Positions 28,386-36,857 of a stretch of DNA of 64,000 bases are shown one piece after another. The notes under the pieces are model-generated. The model saw only the letters and a list, made by a program, of their open reading frames with translations. It searched no databases and was not told the origin of the DNA. Positions within the stretch are counted from its first letter, which is position 1; each line of letters begins with the position of its first letter. The position numbers were made by a program, and so were the translations under genes. Source of the stretch: Ilyomonas sp965199845 (lineage in GTDB: Bacteria; Bacteroidota; Bacteroidia; Chitinophagales; Chitinophagaceae); the NCBI GenBank assembly GCA_965199845.1, contig CBDATZ010000008.1, positions 1 through 64,000 on the forward strand, read 5' to 3'.

Positions 28386-28509
28386 TGTATCGGTTTTATG
28401 TTGTTTTTACGAATACTAAAAGTCTGCAAGTAAACAAATTGCTTGCAAACATTAATTTAAAACTTACTTGATAATTAAAATTTACAATTATCAATTTAAA
28501 AATCAGAAG

Positions 28510-28581
<72 letters not shown>

Positions 28582-28656
28582 TTTTGTCAAGTGACAGTTG
28601 GCATTTGTAGTTGACAGAGAAAAGAAACTGTCTGCTATCTGTCATCTCAGCAAGTG

Positions 28657-28729
28657 AGCGGAAGACGAGGGTCGAACCCGCAACCTATAGCTTGGAAGGC
28701 TATCGCTCTACCAGTTGAGCTACTTCCGC
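28657..28729 (-). tRNA. tRNA-Gly (TCC)
   Basis: 73 nt. Acceptor GCGGAAG/CTTCCGC, anticodon stem ATAGC/GCTAT with loop CTTCCAA (anticodon TCC), T-loop TTCGACC. Confidence 0.94.
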
Positions 28730-28769
28730 GTGTTTACTTCTAATTGAACTTATCAATTAAAAGTAAGAG

Positions 28770-28852
<83 letters not shown>

Positions 28853-28894
28853 ATGATTGACAATCAAAGATATTTAATTATCAATACTCTTCTG

Positions 28895-28967
28895 AGCCAC
28901 TTGTCGGAATCGAACCAACGACCTACTGATTACAAATCAGTTGCTCTACCAGCTGAGCTAAAGTGGC
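28895..28967 (-). tRNA. tRNA-Thr (TGT)
   Basis: 73 nt. Acceptor GCCACTT/AAGTGGC, anticodon stem ACTGA/TCAGT with loop TTTGTAA (anticodon TGT), T-loop TTCGATT. First gene of the tRNA-tuf-secE-nusG block. Confidence 0.94.
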
Positions 28968-28998
28968 AAACAAAGAACTACCCGTTTTTTCGGGATTG

Positions 28999-29028
28999 CA
29001 AAGGTAGGAGAAAACTTTTCTTGGCAAA
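28999..29028 (-). promoter_or_regulatory. Promoter of the tRNA-tuf-secE-nusG block
   Basis: On the minus strand TTTG, 18 bases, TACCTTTG: a near-perfect match to the Bacteroidota TTTG/TAnnTTTG promoter, 31 bases upstream of the first tRNA-Thr. Confidence 0.8.
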
Positions 29029-29087
29029 ATAATGACGCATTTTTTCTATAGCTTTTTTTAAAGTAAAAAATTATAGAATTCGTTGTT

Positions 29088-30491
29088 CTATAAATGATTG
29101 ATTTGGCTAAAAGTGACTTTATCTTCTTTCCATTCAATCAATATATTTTTTCTATTGCTGTTAGAACCGGATTGCAGAAAATTGAAATCCACTTTATAAT
29201 TATTTGCCGGATGATACAATTCTGATTTGGATAAAATAACAACTGTTTGCGCCGAATCTTTTTTTACAAGCTTAACCGCGCTTTCAAAACCATTACGGAA
29301 AATAAAAGCGCCTTTATATTGTGCCGGCAAATCTTTACAAAAAACAGAATCAGAATCAACCGTTTTCATTAGCCCTGAAATGGTAGTCCGGCAAATATTA
29401 CTGCTAACGACAAAGCTTTTATAACTTACAAATAAAACCACAAGTTCAGTTATAAAAACAACAGCATAAGCCAGCATAATTCTTCTTTGAAAAACAAGAT
29501 GTAAAAGCTGAATAATACAAATAATAAAAAAGACAGAAGGGAAATAAAGAAAACGTTCAGATTCAGTATCGTGCGTGTCAATGCCTAATGGAATAACAGG
29601 TAGCAAGGTTAATAAAAAGCATATTGCACTTACATAAAAAACAAGATTGATTTTTTTTCTTGTATAAAAAATTACGGTTGCAAAAGCGACACCTGTTAAT
29701 AAACAAGTGATTGAAAAAGCAATTGAAGACTGCATAGGAACAACAACTGAACGAAACAGCAATGCCGCGGCATTTTTAACTAATAGAAACAAATTGAAGT
29801 TTAACATTTTTTCGCTGCCGTAAGGCGTACCAATAATGTCTTGTGTGAAAGAATATCTTCCGATTAAATAAATAAAGAACAACAACCAAAATCCACTTGC
29901 ATATGCAATAGAAATTATTTTGTTCTCCTTTTTATAAATTACAGTTAGAAAAATAATGATAACCGGAATAATCCAGGCTTCTTCATAACTCAATAAAGCA
30001 GCCGAAAAACATAAAAGCGACAACCAATAATATAGCCGGCTTTTCTCTTTTTGTAAATAAAAAAGAAAGCACAACAAACCAAACAAAGTACATAAAACAG
30101 CGCCTCTTCCAACGATCCAAAACAAAGCTTCGCTATGAAAAGGATAAAACAAAAAAAGAAAGCTGGCCGCTAAAGCCATATTATTTGAAACGATAACATC
30201 ATGTCGTAAAAAGAATAATTTTCTTGCAAAAAAGTAAAAGCAAAACGTAGATAAAAAATGAAGTAAAAAATTGGTAACATGAAATCCGGTTGCATTCATT
30301 TTCCAGGTTGAATAATCAACATACAAACTGGCATCTGATAACGGGCGAAAAGAATGAAAAATAGCAGCCGGATGAAGAGAAAACAAAATGCTGTCAAAAT
30401 CATCACTTAAAAAATATAACCGGACAGGAGAGAAGAAAATCAAAAATAAAATGCAGCCTGCACTTATATAAATAAGATGTCTTTTGTACAT
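29088..30491 (-). CDS. GT-C-like polytopic membrane protein
   Basis: 467 residues with about ten to eleven membrane helices and a C-terminal extracytoplasmic tail (about 370-467). An acidic motif in the first loop, LSDDFDSILF, is where GT-C glycosyltransferases (PMT/ArnT-like) carry their catalytic Asp, and FHVTNFLLHFLSTFCFYFFA resembles the following conserved helix. Such enzymes use lipid-linked sugars on the periplasmic side; here this is inference. The gene lies between hpf and the tRNA-tuf block, an order that is otherwise conserved, so it may be an insertion. Confidence 0.6.
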   Translation of the reverse strand: MYKRHLIYISAGCILFLIFFSPVRLYFLSDDFDSILFSLHPAAIFHSFRPLSDASLYVDYSTWKMNATGFHVTNFLLHFLSTFCFYFFARKLFFLRHDVIVSNNMALAASFLFLFYPFHSEALFWIVGRGAVLCTLFGLLCFLFYLQKEKSRLYYWLSLLCFSAALLSYEEAWIIPVIIIFLTVIYKKENKIISIAYASGFWLLFFIYLIGRYSFTQDIIGTPYGSEKMLNFNLFLLVKNAAALLFRSVVVPMQSSIAFSITCLLTGVAFATVIFYTRKKINLVFYVSAICFLLTLLPVIPLGIDTHDTESERFLYFPSVFFIICIIQLLHLVFQRRIMLAYAVVFITELVVLFVSYKSFVVSSNICRTTISGLMKTVDSDSVFCKDLPAQYKGAFIFRNGFESAVKLVKKDSAQTVVILSKSELYHPANNYKVDFNFLQSGSNSNRKNILIEWKEDKVTFSQINHL

Positions 30492-30551
30492 ACAAGCTCA
30501 AAGATACTGGCTGCAAATTATAAGGTTATACAGAAGAAATGCGGGCAATAA

Positions 30552-30573
30552 AAAACCCCGGCAAACGGGGTTA
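30552..30573. terminator. Short GC-rich terminator after hpf
   Basis: AACCCCG, loop GCAAA, CGGGGTT, with A and T on the flanks. It lies just past the hpf stop. Confidence 0.7.
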
Positions 30574-30578
30574 CAAAT

Positions 30579-30881
30579 TTATGCAGCGGCAAGCTTTTCT
30601 TTCTTTCTTTTTATCTGGTTAATGGCAGAATCTAAAGCGATGTCGAACGATTCTTCGAACGATTTGGAAGACGCTTTTACAAATAGTTTTTGTTTTGGCA
30701 CATGCACCCGAATTTCTACTATTTTATCTTTCAATACATGCACTACATTATCCAATTTTAAAAACACATCTACCTTAATAATGCGGTCGTGAAAGTTTTC
30801 TAATCTTTGGGTTTTCGTAGTAACATAATGAATGAGTTTTGCATCAGCATTGAAATGAACGGACTGGAGATTTACATTCAT
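30579..30881 (-). CDS. hpf: Ribosome hibernation factor, short HPF/RaiA type
   Basis: 100 residues, the short form. MNVNLQSVHFNADAKLIHYV opens the conserved beta-alpha-beta fold and the basic RKKEKLAAA tail is at the end. It binds the small subunit in the mRNA/tRNA channel in stationary phase. It follows xerC in the conserved Bacteroidota order rpsU-xerC-hpf. Confidence 0.9.
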   Translation of the reverse strand: MNVNLQSVHFNADAKLIHYVTTKTQRLENFHDRIIKVDVFLKLDNVVHVLKDKIVEIRVHVPKQKLFVKASSKSFEESFDIALDSAINQIKRKKEKLAAA

Positions 30882-31065
30882 ACAAATTTACTTTTAGTGG
30901 TGAACGGAAGTGATTTACATCTACAAAGAACTATTGTTTTATTGCAGTTCAAAGTAGTGAATCGTAATCAATAAAAATCAATTTGTGAAAATTTTAATCT
31001 CTTTTTTATCTTCTGGTGAATAAAGACAAACTGATTATTTGAGAAGCAGAATTTCGATAATTTTT

Positions 31066-31959
31066 TTACGCTTTCGGATGCGCCTGTTTGTAAACTTCTT
31101 TTAGTTTTTCAATCGTTAAATGCGTATAAACCTGCGTGGAAGCCAAACTCGAATGCCCGAGCAATTCCTTTACCGCATTCATTTCGGCTCCGTTATTAAT
31201 AAGATGGGTAGCGAATGTGTGCCGCAAAATATGCGGACTTTTCTTTTCGATGGTTGTGGCTTCGCCGAGATATTTTTTTACAAAATTGTAAATCGTTTTC
31301 GGGTTAAACGCTTTGCCCTTTTCATTTGTAAATACATTCTGAACGCCGGAATCAGCATCTGGTTTTTCCAATATATACTTTTTTATGTCCTGCAACAATT
31401 CGTTTGATACCGGAATGAGGCGTTCTTTATTTCCTTTTCCTAACACTTTTATATTGCCGTAACTGTAATCAATATTCGTTTCTTTCAGGTTAATTAATTC
31501 GCTCAAACGCATACCTGTATTGTACAATAACGTGAGAATTAGTTTTTCGGTATTGCCGCTATGAGTATCTGGAAATACGATTTGCTCAAACACTTTTCGA
31601 ATATCTTTTTCATCAACAAATACCGGTAACCGCTTACTGATTTTTGGCGAAATAATACCGAATGTTGGTGCTTGTTTAATTACGCCTTGCTTTAGCAAAT
31701 ATTTAAAAAACGACTTTAGGGCTGAGATTTTACGGTTGATACTTTTATTGGTAAGCGCTTCTTTTCCTTTTAATTCTGCCAGCCAGGAGCGTATAAAAGT
31801 CGTTTTTATTTCTTCTATTGACGGACTGTCGTATTCTGTTGTCAGATATGAAATGAACTGAGTTAAATCAATACTATACGACGCGATGGTATGCTGTGAA
31901 TATTTCTTTTCGAATTGAAGAAACTGCAAAAATTCCTGAACCTGCGGATAATGATTCAT
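31066..31959 (-). CDS. Chromosomal XerC/D-type tyrosine recombinase
   Basis: 297 residues, complete. The SAM-like N-terminal domain is at about 1-90. Catalytic residues are Arg in NTGMRLSEL, Lys in the KVLGKGNKER beta-hairpin, HxxR in HILRHTFATHL, His in LLGHSS and the nucleophile Tyr in STQVYTHL. Unlike the two island integrases it is intact, and its place after rpsU is the usual one for the housekeeping Xer recombinase that resolves chromosome dimers at dif. XerC versus XerD is not resolved. Confidence 0.92.
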   Translation of the reverse strand: MNHYPQVQEFLQFLQFEKKYSQHTIASYSIDLTQFISYLTTEYDSPSIEEIKTTFIRSWLAELKGKEALTNKSINRKISALKSFFKYLLKQGVIKQAPTFGIISPKISKRLPVFVDEKDIRKVFEQIVFPDTHSGNTEKLILTLLYNTGMRLSELINLKETNIDYSYGNIKVLGKGNKERLIPVSNELLQDIKKYILEKPDADSGVQNVFTNEKGKAFNPKTIYNFVKKYLGEATTIEKKSPHILRHTFATHLINNGAEMNAVKELLGHSSLASTQVYTHLTIEKLKEVYKQAHPKA

Positions 31960-31971
31960 ATATGCAAAGCA

Positions 31972-32006
31972 AAATAGCCATAAAGCTATGAGCTTATGGC
32001 TATTTT
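31972..32006 (-). terminator. Hairpin between rpsU and xerC
   Basis: AAATAGCCATAA and its mirror TTATGGCTATTT around AGCTATGAGC, followed by T on the reading strand. It probably reduces readthrough from rpsU to xerC. Confidence 0.75.
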
Positions 32007-32025
32007 GAATTATTAACAGGAAAAT

Positions 32026-32223
32026 TTATTTTTCGATTGTCCCGGCAGCTATTTTTTGTTTGTAGATAGCTTTCAGTACTTCTGTACGACGTTGTACAGA
32101 AGGTTTTGTGAAACTCTGACGCTCTCTTAACTGCAATAACGCTTTACTTTTTTCAAATTTCTTTTTATATTTCTTCAGCGCTTTGTCAATGTTTTCGCAG
32201 TCTTTCGAATCAATTATTAGCAT
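32026..32223 (-). CDS. rpsU: 30S ribosomal protein bS21
   Basis: 65 residues, basic helical protein: ENIDKALKKYKKKFEKSKAL, then LRERQSFTKPSVQRR. bS21 sits beside the 3' end of 16S rRNA. In Bacteroidota, where it helps mask the anti-Shine-Dalgarno sequence, rpsU mRNA keeps a strong SD. That is seen here (AAAGGAGG at 32235-32242), which fits the autoregulation model published for Flavobacterium. Confidence 0.96.
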   Translation of the reverse strand: MLIIDSKDCENIDKALKKYKKKFEKSKALLQLRERQSFTKPSVQRRTEVLKAIYKQKIAAGTIEK

Positions 32224-32234
32224 AGTATATAATA

Positions 32235-32242
32235 CCTCCTTT
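32235..32242 (-). promoter_or_regulatory. Strong Shine-Dalgarno of rpsU
   Basis: AAAGGAGG eleven bases before ATG. This is exceptional: other starts here (tuf, gltX, nusG) have no SD. A long perfect SD would be read only by ribosomes lacking bS21. Confidence 0.85.
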
Positions 32243-32258
32243 AGGTAAATTTAGGTTG

Positions 32259-32288
32259 CAAAGTTAATAAACTTTACAATTTTAACAA
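32259..32288 (-). promoter_or_regulatory. rpsU promoter
   Basis: TTG, 19 bases, TAACTTTG on the minus strand: an exact match to the Bacteroidota consensus, 36 bases upstream of ATG. Confidence 0.8.
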
Positions 32289-32326
32289 GAAAAATTTTAT
32301 AAAAATTCAGAATGTTGATTGAAAAA

Positions 32327-32840
32327 TTACTGGTAAATATCCAGCAAACCTTCTGGCAATACAACATGAATTTCTTTCTTTTTTCTATCTATTTTATCAA
32401 TGGTTTCTTCGTGTAGAGGAATGAAAGTTTCTTTACTGTTATAAGTTGTTCGCAGCAAAAGCTGATGCGGCTGTTCAATCACTTCTTCAACAATGCCAAT
32501 CAACTTTTTATCTTCCAGAATCGAAAAACCTATCAAACCAATGGCTGATGCTTTACCGGCAACTTTTTCAAAATCTTTTTTCAGCAACCAAACTTGTTTT
32601 TGAATAAAACCGATGCGCCGCTTCTTTCGATAAAACGCCTTCTAATTGCACATAACTTTCAGCATGATCTTTTGCTTTTGCGCTTTGTATAAAATAGGGC
32701 AGAAGGTTGCCTTTGGTTTCTTCTACAAATAAAGCCTCAACATCTTTAAAAAATGATTTTTTTTCCAACCCATGCTGCAAAATTATTTCGCCTTTTATAC
32801 CAAACGTGGCAACAATTTTTCCGATATGTATGTAATCCAT
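32327..32840 (-). CDS. rimM: Ribosome maturation factor RimM, one frameshift as read
   Basis: Two overlapping frames make one RimM of about 170 residues. The N-terminal domain (MDYIHIGKIVATFGIKGEI, to about residue 90) and the PRC-barrel domain (KDFEKVAGKASAIGLIGF to LPEGLLDIYQ) are both recognisable. The frames join if one base is removed from the A run at 32606-32609, giving HRFIQKQVWLLKKDF, the family-like linker. RimM assists 30S head assembly, and loss slows growth strongly, so a base-call error is likely. rpsP and trmD, usual neighbours, are not adjacent. Confidence 0.87.
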
Positions 32841-32929
32841 TTATAGTGTCAGTTTTTTATTTTTTCAATGATAAATCAGGTTCATTCACTAACAAATGAA
32901 ACTGATAAGTAGTCATTGAAAATCTTCAA

Positions 32930-33742
32930 TCATTTTCCCCATTTCCATCGCAAAAAATCGGGAAATGCTCTTGCCCAGGTTGCTACATTATGCATACCAT
33001 CCGGCAGCTCTAAATATTTAATCGCTTCATCACTATAACCTTTCATTTTCAGTTCTTTTATCAGGTCAAGTGTATCATCTATTGAATCAATTATGCCGTT
33101 GTTATTACGATCTGCCAACTCATCCAGATCGCCGCATTCAAAAAAGAAATTTAGCCATGAATAATATTCCGAGTTACGTATTTGCGCATGCATAATTCTG
33201 TCTGTATCATCATTATAATCTCGTCCGTAACCTTTGCTTCTCCACCATAACGAACCACTGAAAATACCAACATTCAAAAACTCGTGTGGATGATTGATAA
33301 CGATGTCTAACGCGCTCAATGCGCCTAACGAAAAACCGGCAAACGATTTATTTTTAAATGAAGAAATGGCGTACGCTTTCTTTATAAACGGAAGCAGTTC
33401 CTGCATTACGAATTGTGAATATTGTGCAGCTTTTGCGCCATAGCCCTGGTATTGAAGTTGCTTTGCTGTGCCGTATTCATTTTTTCTGTCGGTGCCGCAA
33501 TGAATGCCGATACAAAGCAATGGCTCAATAGACTCGGTAGCGTATAAATTAGAAAGTATATTTGCAAAAGGCATTACCGGCAAATCCTGCCCGTCATTAA
33601 TTAACAATAAACTATTGTTGTTCAAATCAGTTAGCGAAGATGGAAAATAAACATCAATAAGCACATCACGGTTTAGATAAACAGAATAAAATGTATCATT
33701 TTTTACAGAAACCAAAGACGCCGTTAGCACATCATTCAACAT
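32930..33742 (-). CDS. Esterase-D/Fes-type alpha/beta hydrolase
   Basis: 270 residues, no signal peptide. The fold opens with DVLIDVYFPSSL. The oxyanion/active-site region includes LLINDGQDL, the nucleophile is in GFSLGALSAL (Ser about 143), the acid is probably in FFECGDLDEL, and the His is in LPDGMHNVATWARAFP. Putative esterase family (PF00756-like). It is divergent from an ATP-grasp gene with a 123-bp gap. In related genomes such an esterase often lies beside ATP-grasp and YbdK-like ligase genes, suggesting one pathway (recalled, not searched). Confidence 0.82.
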   Translation of the reverse strand: MLNDVLTASLVSVKNDTFYSVYLNRDVLIDVYFPSSLTDLNNNSLLLINDGQDLPVMPFANILSNLYATESIEPLLCIGIHCGTDRKNEYGTAKQLQYQGYGAKAAQYSQFVMQELLPFIKKAYAISSFKNKSFAGFSLGALSALDIVINHPHEFLNVGIFSGSLWWRSKGYGRDYNDDTDRIMHAQIRNSEYYSWLNFFFECGDLDELADRNNNGIIDSIDDTLDLIKELKMKGYSDEAIKYLELPDGMHNVATWARAFPDFLRWKWGK

Positions 33743-33865
33743 AGAAATTCAAAAGTAACAAAACACGTTCAATCAAATTTGGAGAAAAGTTTATAACAAT
33801 TCGGGATTTGTTTTATTACTTTGAACCATACCTTTTATCAGTTATTCATTTCTTAAAAAGAACAC

Positions 33866-34822
33866 ATGAAAAAAATCGGGATTTTATTTGGAAAAGAAAG
33901 AAGTTTTCCGGAAGCCTTCATTGAACGCATTAACAGCAAAAATGTAAAAGACATTACTGCCGAAGCCGTTAAAATAGACAAAGTTGTGCAAGGCGCCGCT
34001 ACCGAATATGCGGTTATTATTGACCGCATCAGCCAGGACGTTCCGTTTTATCGCGCGTATCTTAAAAACGCTGCCATTGCAGGAGCCGCCGTTATCAATA
34101 ACCCGTTCTGGTGGAGCGCCGACGAGAAGTTTTTTAATAACGCGCTTGCTGTTAATATAGAAGTTCCGGTTCCAAAAACAGTTATTCTTCCTTCTTATCA
34201 ATTGCCCGATGACACGAGTGCAGAAAGCTTTAGCAACCTTGAATATCCAATGGATTGGGAAGGTATTTTTAGTTATGTAGGTTTTCCGGCATACATGAAA
34301 CCTTTTGCCGGCGGCGGCTGGAAAAATGTTTACAAACTAAATAATATAGATGAGTTTTACGAAAAGCATAAAGAAACTGGCCAGCTTGTAATGTTGTTGC
34401 AGGAAGAAATTGTGTTTGACGAATACTACCGTTGTTATTGCATTGGCGGAAAATATGTTCGCGTGATGCCTTACGAACCTCGCAACCCGCATCATCTGCG
34501 TTACGCTGCAGATTTTGCTCCGTCAGAAGAAAGATTGAAATACTTAGAAGATATCGTGCTTCGCATCAATAAGTTTTTGGGTTATGATTTTAATACAGTT
34601 GAATTAGCGCTTCGCGATGGCGTTGCGTATGCTATAGATTTCTGTAATCCGGCGCCGGATGCCGAACGTACCAGCGTTGGTGAAGAAAATTTTGAATGGG
34701 TGGTTGAAACCGCAGCAAATTTTGCTATCGAAAAAGCAAAAGGCTGGAAAACGGGCAAAGACAATCTTACCTGGGGGGAATATGTAAAACGCAGCGCTGC
34801 AAAAAAGAAACTGTATCCGTAA
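33866..34822 (+). CDS. ATP-grasp-type ligase of unknown substrate
   Basis: 318 residues, cytoplasmic. It opens MKKIGILFGKERSFPEAFI. Middle segments fit an ATP-grasp fold: FPAYMKPFAGGGWKNVYKL (Lys and Gly-rich loop), LLQEEIVFDEYYRCYCIGG (Glu-Glu strand and Arg), and a C-terminal AIDFCNPAPDAERTS near the metal-binding Asp/Asn. Family enzymes join a carboxylate to an amine via acyl phosphate. It lies upstream of a Uma2-like and a YbdK-type ligase gene in the same direction. Substrate unknown. Confidence 0.75.
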   Translation: MKKIGILFGKERSFPEAFIERINSKNVKDITAEAVKIDKVVQGAATEYAVIIDRISQDVPFYRAYLKNAAIAGAAVINNPFWWSADEKFFNNALAVNIEVPVPKTVILPSYQLPDDTSAESFSNLEYPMDWEGIFSYVGFPAYMKPFAGGGWKNVYKLNNIDEFYEKHKETGQLVMLLQEEIVFDEYYRCYCIGGKYVRVMPYEPRNPHHLRYAADFAPSEERLKYLEDIVLRINKFLGYDFNTVELALRDGVAYAIDFCNPAPDAERTSVGEENFEWVVETAANFAIEKAKGWKTGKDNLTWGEYVKRSAAKKKLYP

Positions 34823-34880
34823 AGTTTATATTGATCCTGATTACAACAAAACGGTTTTACATCAATAAGACGCTTCATTT

Positions 34881-35492
34881 ATGTACACACAATATGATGA
34901 TGACGGTAATATGCAAATGGTTGAAGAACCTTCTGCTGACTACATTTATACCTACGCCGATTACCTGCAATGGAAGTGGGAAGAACGAATAGAACTTCTG
35001 AAAGGCATTATAATGAAGATGTCTGCGCCAAATACGAGACATCAAATAATCAGCGGCAATCTTTATTTTAAACTTAGAGGTTTTTTGTTTGAAAATCCTT
35101 GTAAAGTATTCATTGCTCCGTTTGATGTTCGTCTTCCCATTCAAAACAAGAAAAAGGATAACGAAATCACAACTGTTGTTCAGCCTGATTTATGTGTTGT
35201 TTGCGATGAATCGAAAATTGATGAAAGAGGTTGTATTGGTGCGCCGGATATTATGATTGAAATTTTATCGCCGGGAAACTCAAGAAAGGAATTACAAAAT
35301 AAATTTGAACTGTACGAAGAAGCCGGCGTTACGGAATATTGGATTGTTGCGCCCGCTGAAGAATTCATCACAATCTGGTATCTTGAAAACGGGAAATATA
35401 CCAGAAGCAAGCCTTTTGCTGCAAACCAGGTAATCACAACAAATATTCTTCCCGGACTGGAAGTAAACACAACAGATATATTTAAACAATAA
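34881..35492 (+). CDS. Uma2-family (DUF820) PD-(D/E)XK-like protein
   Basis: 203 residues. The DUF820 pattern is clear: ELLKGIIMKMSAPNTRHQ, FIAPFDVRL, QPDLCVVCDESK and PDIMIEILSPGNSRKEL, where D, ExL form the nuclease-like motif, and a late YWIVAPAEEFI. The family is widespread in cyanobacteria and Bacteroidota with unproved nuclease function. It lies between ATP-grasp and ligase genes, three bases before the latter, so it is cotranscribed. An insertion into an existing operon is possible. Confidence 0.85.
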   Translation: MYTQYDDDGNMQMVEEPSADYIYTYADYLQWKWEERIELLKGIIMKMSAPNTRHQIISGNLYFKLRGFLFENPCKVFIAPFDVRLPIQNKKKDNEITTVVQPDLCVVCDESKIDERGCIGAPDIMIEILSPGNSRKELQNKFELYEEAGVTEYWIVAPAEEFITIWYLENGKYTRSKPFAANQVITTNILPGLEVNTTDIFKQ

Positions 35493-35495
35493 CCT

Positions 35496-36605
35496 ATGGC
35501 GCATCTTAACTATAAGCACTTTACGCTTGGTGTAGAAGAAGAATACATGGTAATAAATCCTGAAACCCGTGAGCTTACCAGCCACGAGCAAAAGATTGTT
35601 ACCGAAGGTCATAAAGTAATTAAGGATAAAGTAAAAGCGGAAATGCACCAGGCCGTGGTGGAAGTTGGCACCGATATCTGCGAAAATATTGAAGAAGCAT
35701 ATCGCGATGTGCATACGCTTCGCACAACCATTTCGCAGATAGCCGGCGATTTAGGATTTTGGGTTGGTGCTTCCGGTACGCATCCGTTCAGCAACTGGCA
35801 AAGCCAAATGATAACCGACCACGCTCGTTACAACCAGATTGTAAACGAACTGCAGGAAGCCGCGCGTAGCAATCTCATTTTTGGCTTGCACGTTCATGTT
35901 GGAATGGAAGACCGAAAACTGGCAATTCACATTGCAAACTCGGCGCGTTATTTTTTGCCGCATGTCTATGCCCTTAGCACCAATTCGCCTTTCTGGGAAG
36001 GCAGGCAAACCGGTTATAAATCATTTCGCACAAAAGTTTTCGATAAGTTTCCCCGCACCGGCATTCCCGATTATTTCGAGAGCATTGAAGCGTATGATAG
36101 TTATGTGAATCTTCTTATCAAAACAAATTGTATTGACAACGCGAAAAAGATTTGGTGGGATTTACGCGTGCATCCGTTTTTCAATACGGTTGAGTTTCGC
36201 ATTTGCGATGTGCCGATGACGATTGATGAAACCATTGCTATTGCTGCTTTGTTCCAGGCAATCTGCGCAAAGCTGTATAAGTTAAAAAGCCAGAACATGA
36301 ACTTTATGATGTATCAGCGCGCTTTGATAAACGAAAATAAATGGCGTGCCGGGCGTTATGGAATTGACGGAACTTTGATTGATTTTGGTAAGGAGCAAGA
36401 AATAAATACACGTGTTTTGATTTATGAATTGTTGGATTTTGTTGATGATGTTGTTGACCAGTTAGGCAGCCGCAGTGCAATCAATTTTATTCATAAAATG
36501 ATAGAACAGGGAACTGGTGCCGACAGGCAACTTGCTGTGTATAACAAAAGAAATGAATTAAAGGATGTTGTTGATTATGTACACAGTCAGTTTCTGGTTG
36601 TATAA
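35496..36605 (+). CDS. YbdK-type carboxylate-amine ligase (GCS2 family)
   Basis: 369 residues. TLGVEEEYMVINPETREL contains the GxExE start of GCS2 enzymes, and GLHVHVGMEDRKLAIHIANSAR and FNTVEFRICDVPMTIDE follow as conserved metal/ATP segments. E. coli YbdK has weak glutamate-cysteine ligase activity; the true substrate of this branch is unknown. It is three bases after the Uma2 gene. With an ATP-grasp protein upstream it could make a small peptide-like compound (inference). Confidence 0.87.
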   Translation: MAHLNYKHFTLGVEEEYMVINPETRELTSHEQKIVTEGHKVIKDKVKAEMHQAVVEVGTDICENIEEAYRDVHTLRTTISQIAGDLGFWVGASGTHPFSNWQSQMITDHARYNQIVNELQEAARSNLIFGLHVHVGMEDRKLAIHIANSARYFLPHVYALSTNSPFWEGRQTGYKSFRTKVFDKFPRTGIPDYFESIEAYDSYVNLLIKTNCIDNAKKIWWDLRVHPFFNTVEFRICDVPMTIDETIAIAALFQAICAKLYKLKSQNMNFMMYQRALINENKWRAGRYGIDGTLIDFGKEQEINTRVLIYELLDFVDDVVDQLGSRSAINFIHKMIEQGTGADRQLAVYNKRNELKDVVDYVHSQFLVV

Positions 36606-36802
36606 GCTTTGTTTGTAAATTTTACGAAATGCCTTACAGGCTCATCATTGCTTGGAACGTTGAAGTGAGCATTTTTACTGCCTTGAAACGCAAGATTGAC
36701 AACAGGTGATGACATGAAATACAAACGCCGGTAACATAAAACTGTATTTTATTTGATAGGATTCTGAAAATTTCTAAAACGCAAACATCATGTATAAAAC
36801 AA

Positions 36803-36836
36803 AAGCCGGGAGAAACTTCTCCCGGCTTTTGTTTAT
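36803..36836. terminator. Strong bidirectional terminator
   Basis: AAAAGCCGGGAGAA, CTTCTCCCGGCTTTT-type perfect stem. It lies between the ligase gene (plus) and the convergent T9SS cargo gene (minus). Confidence 0.88.
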
Positions 36837-36857
36837 TTGCAAATAATCAGAATCAGA

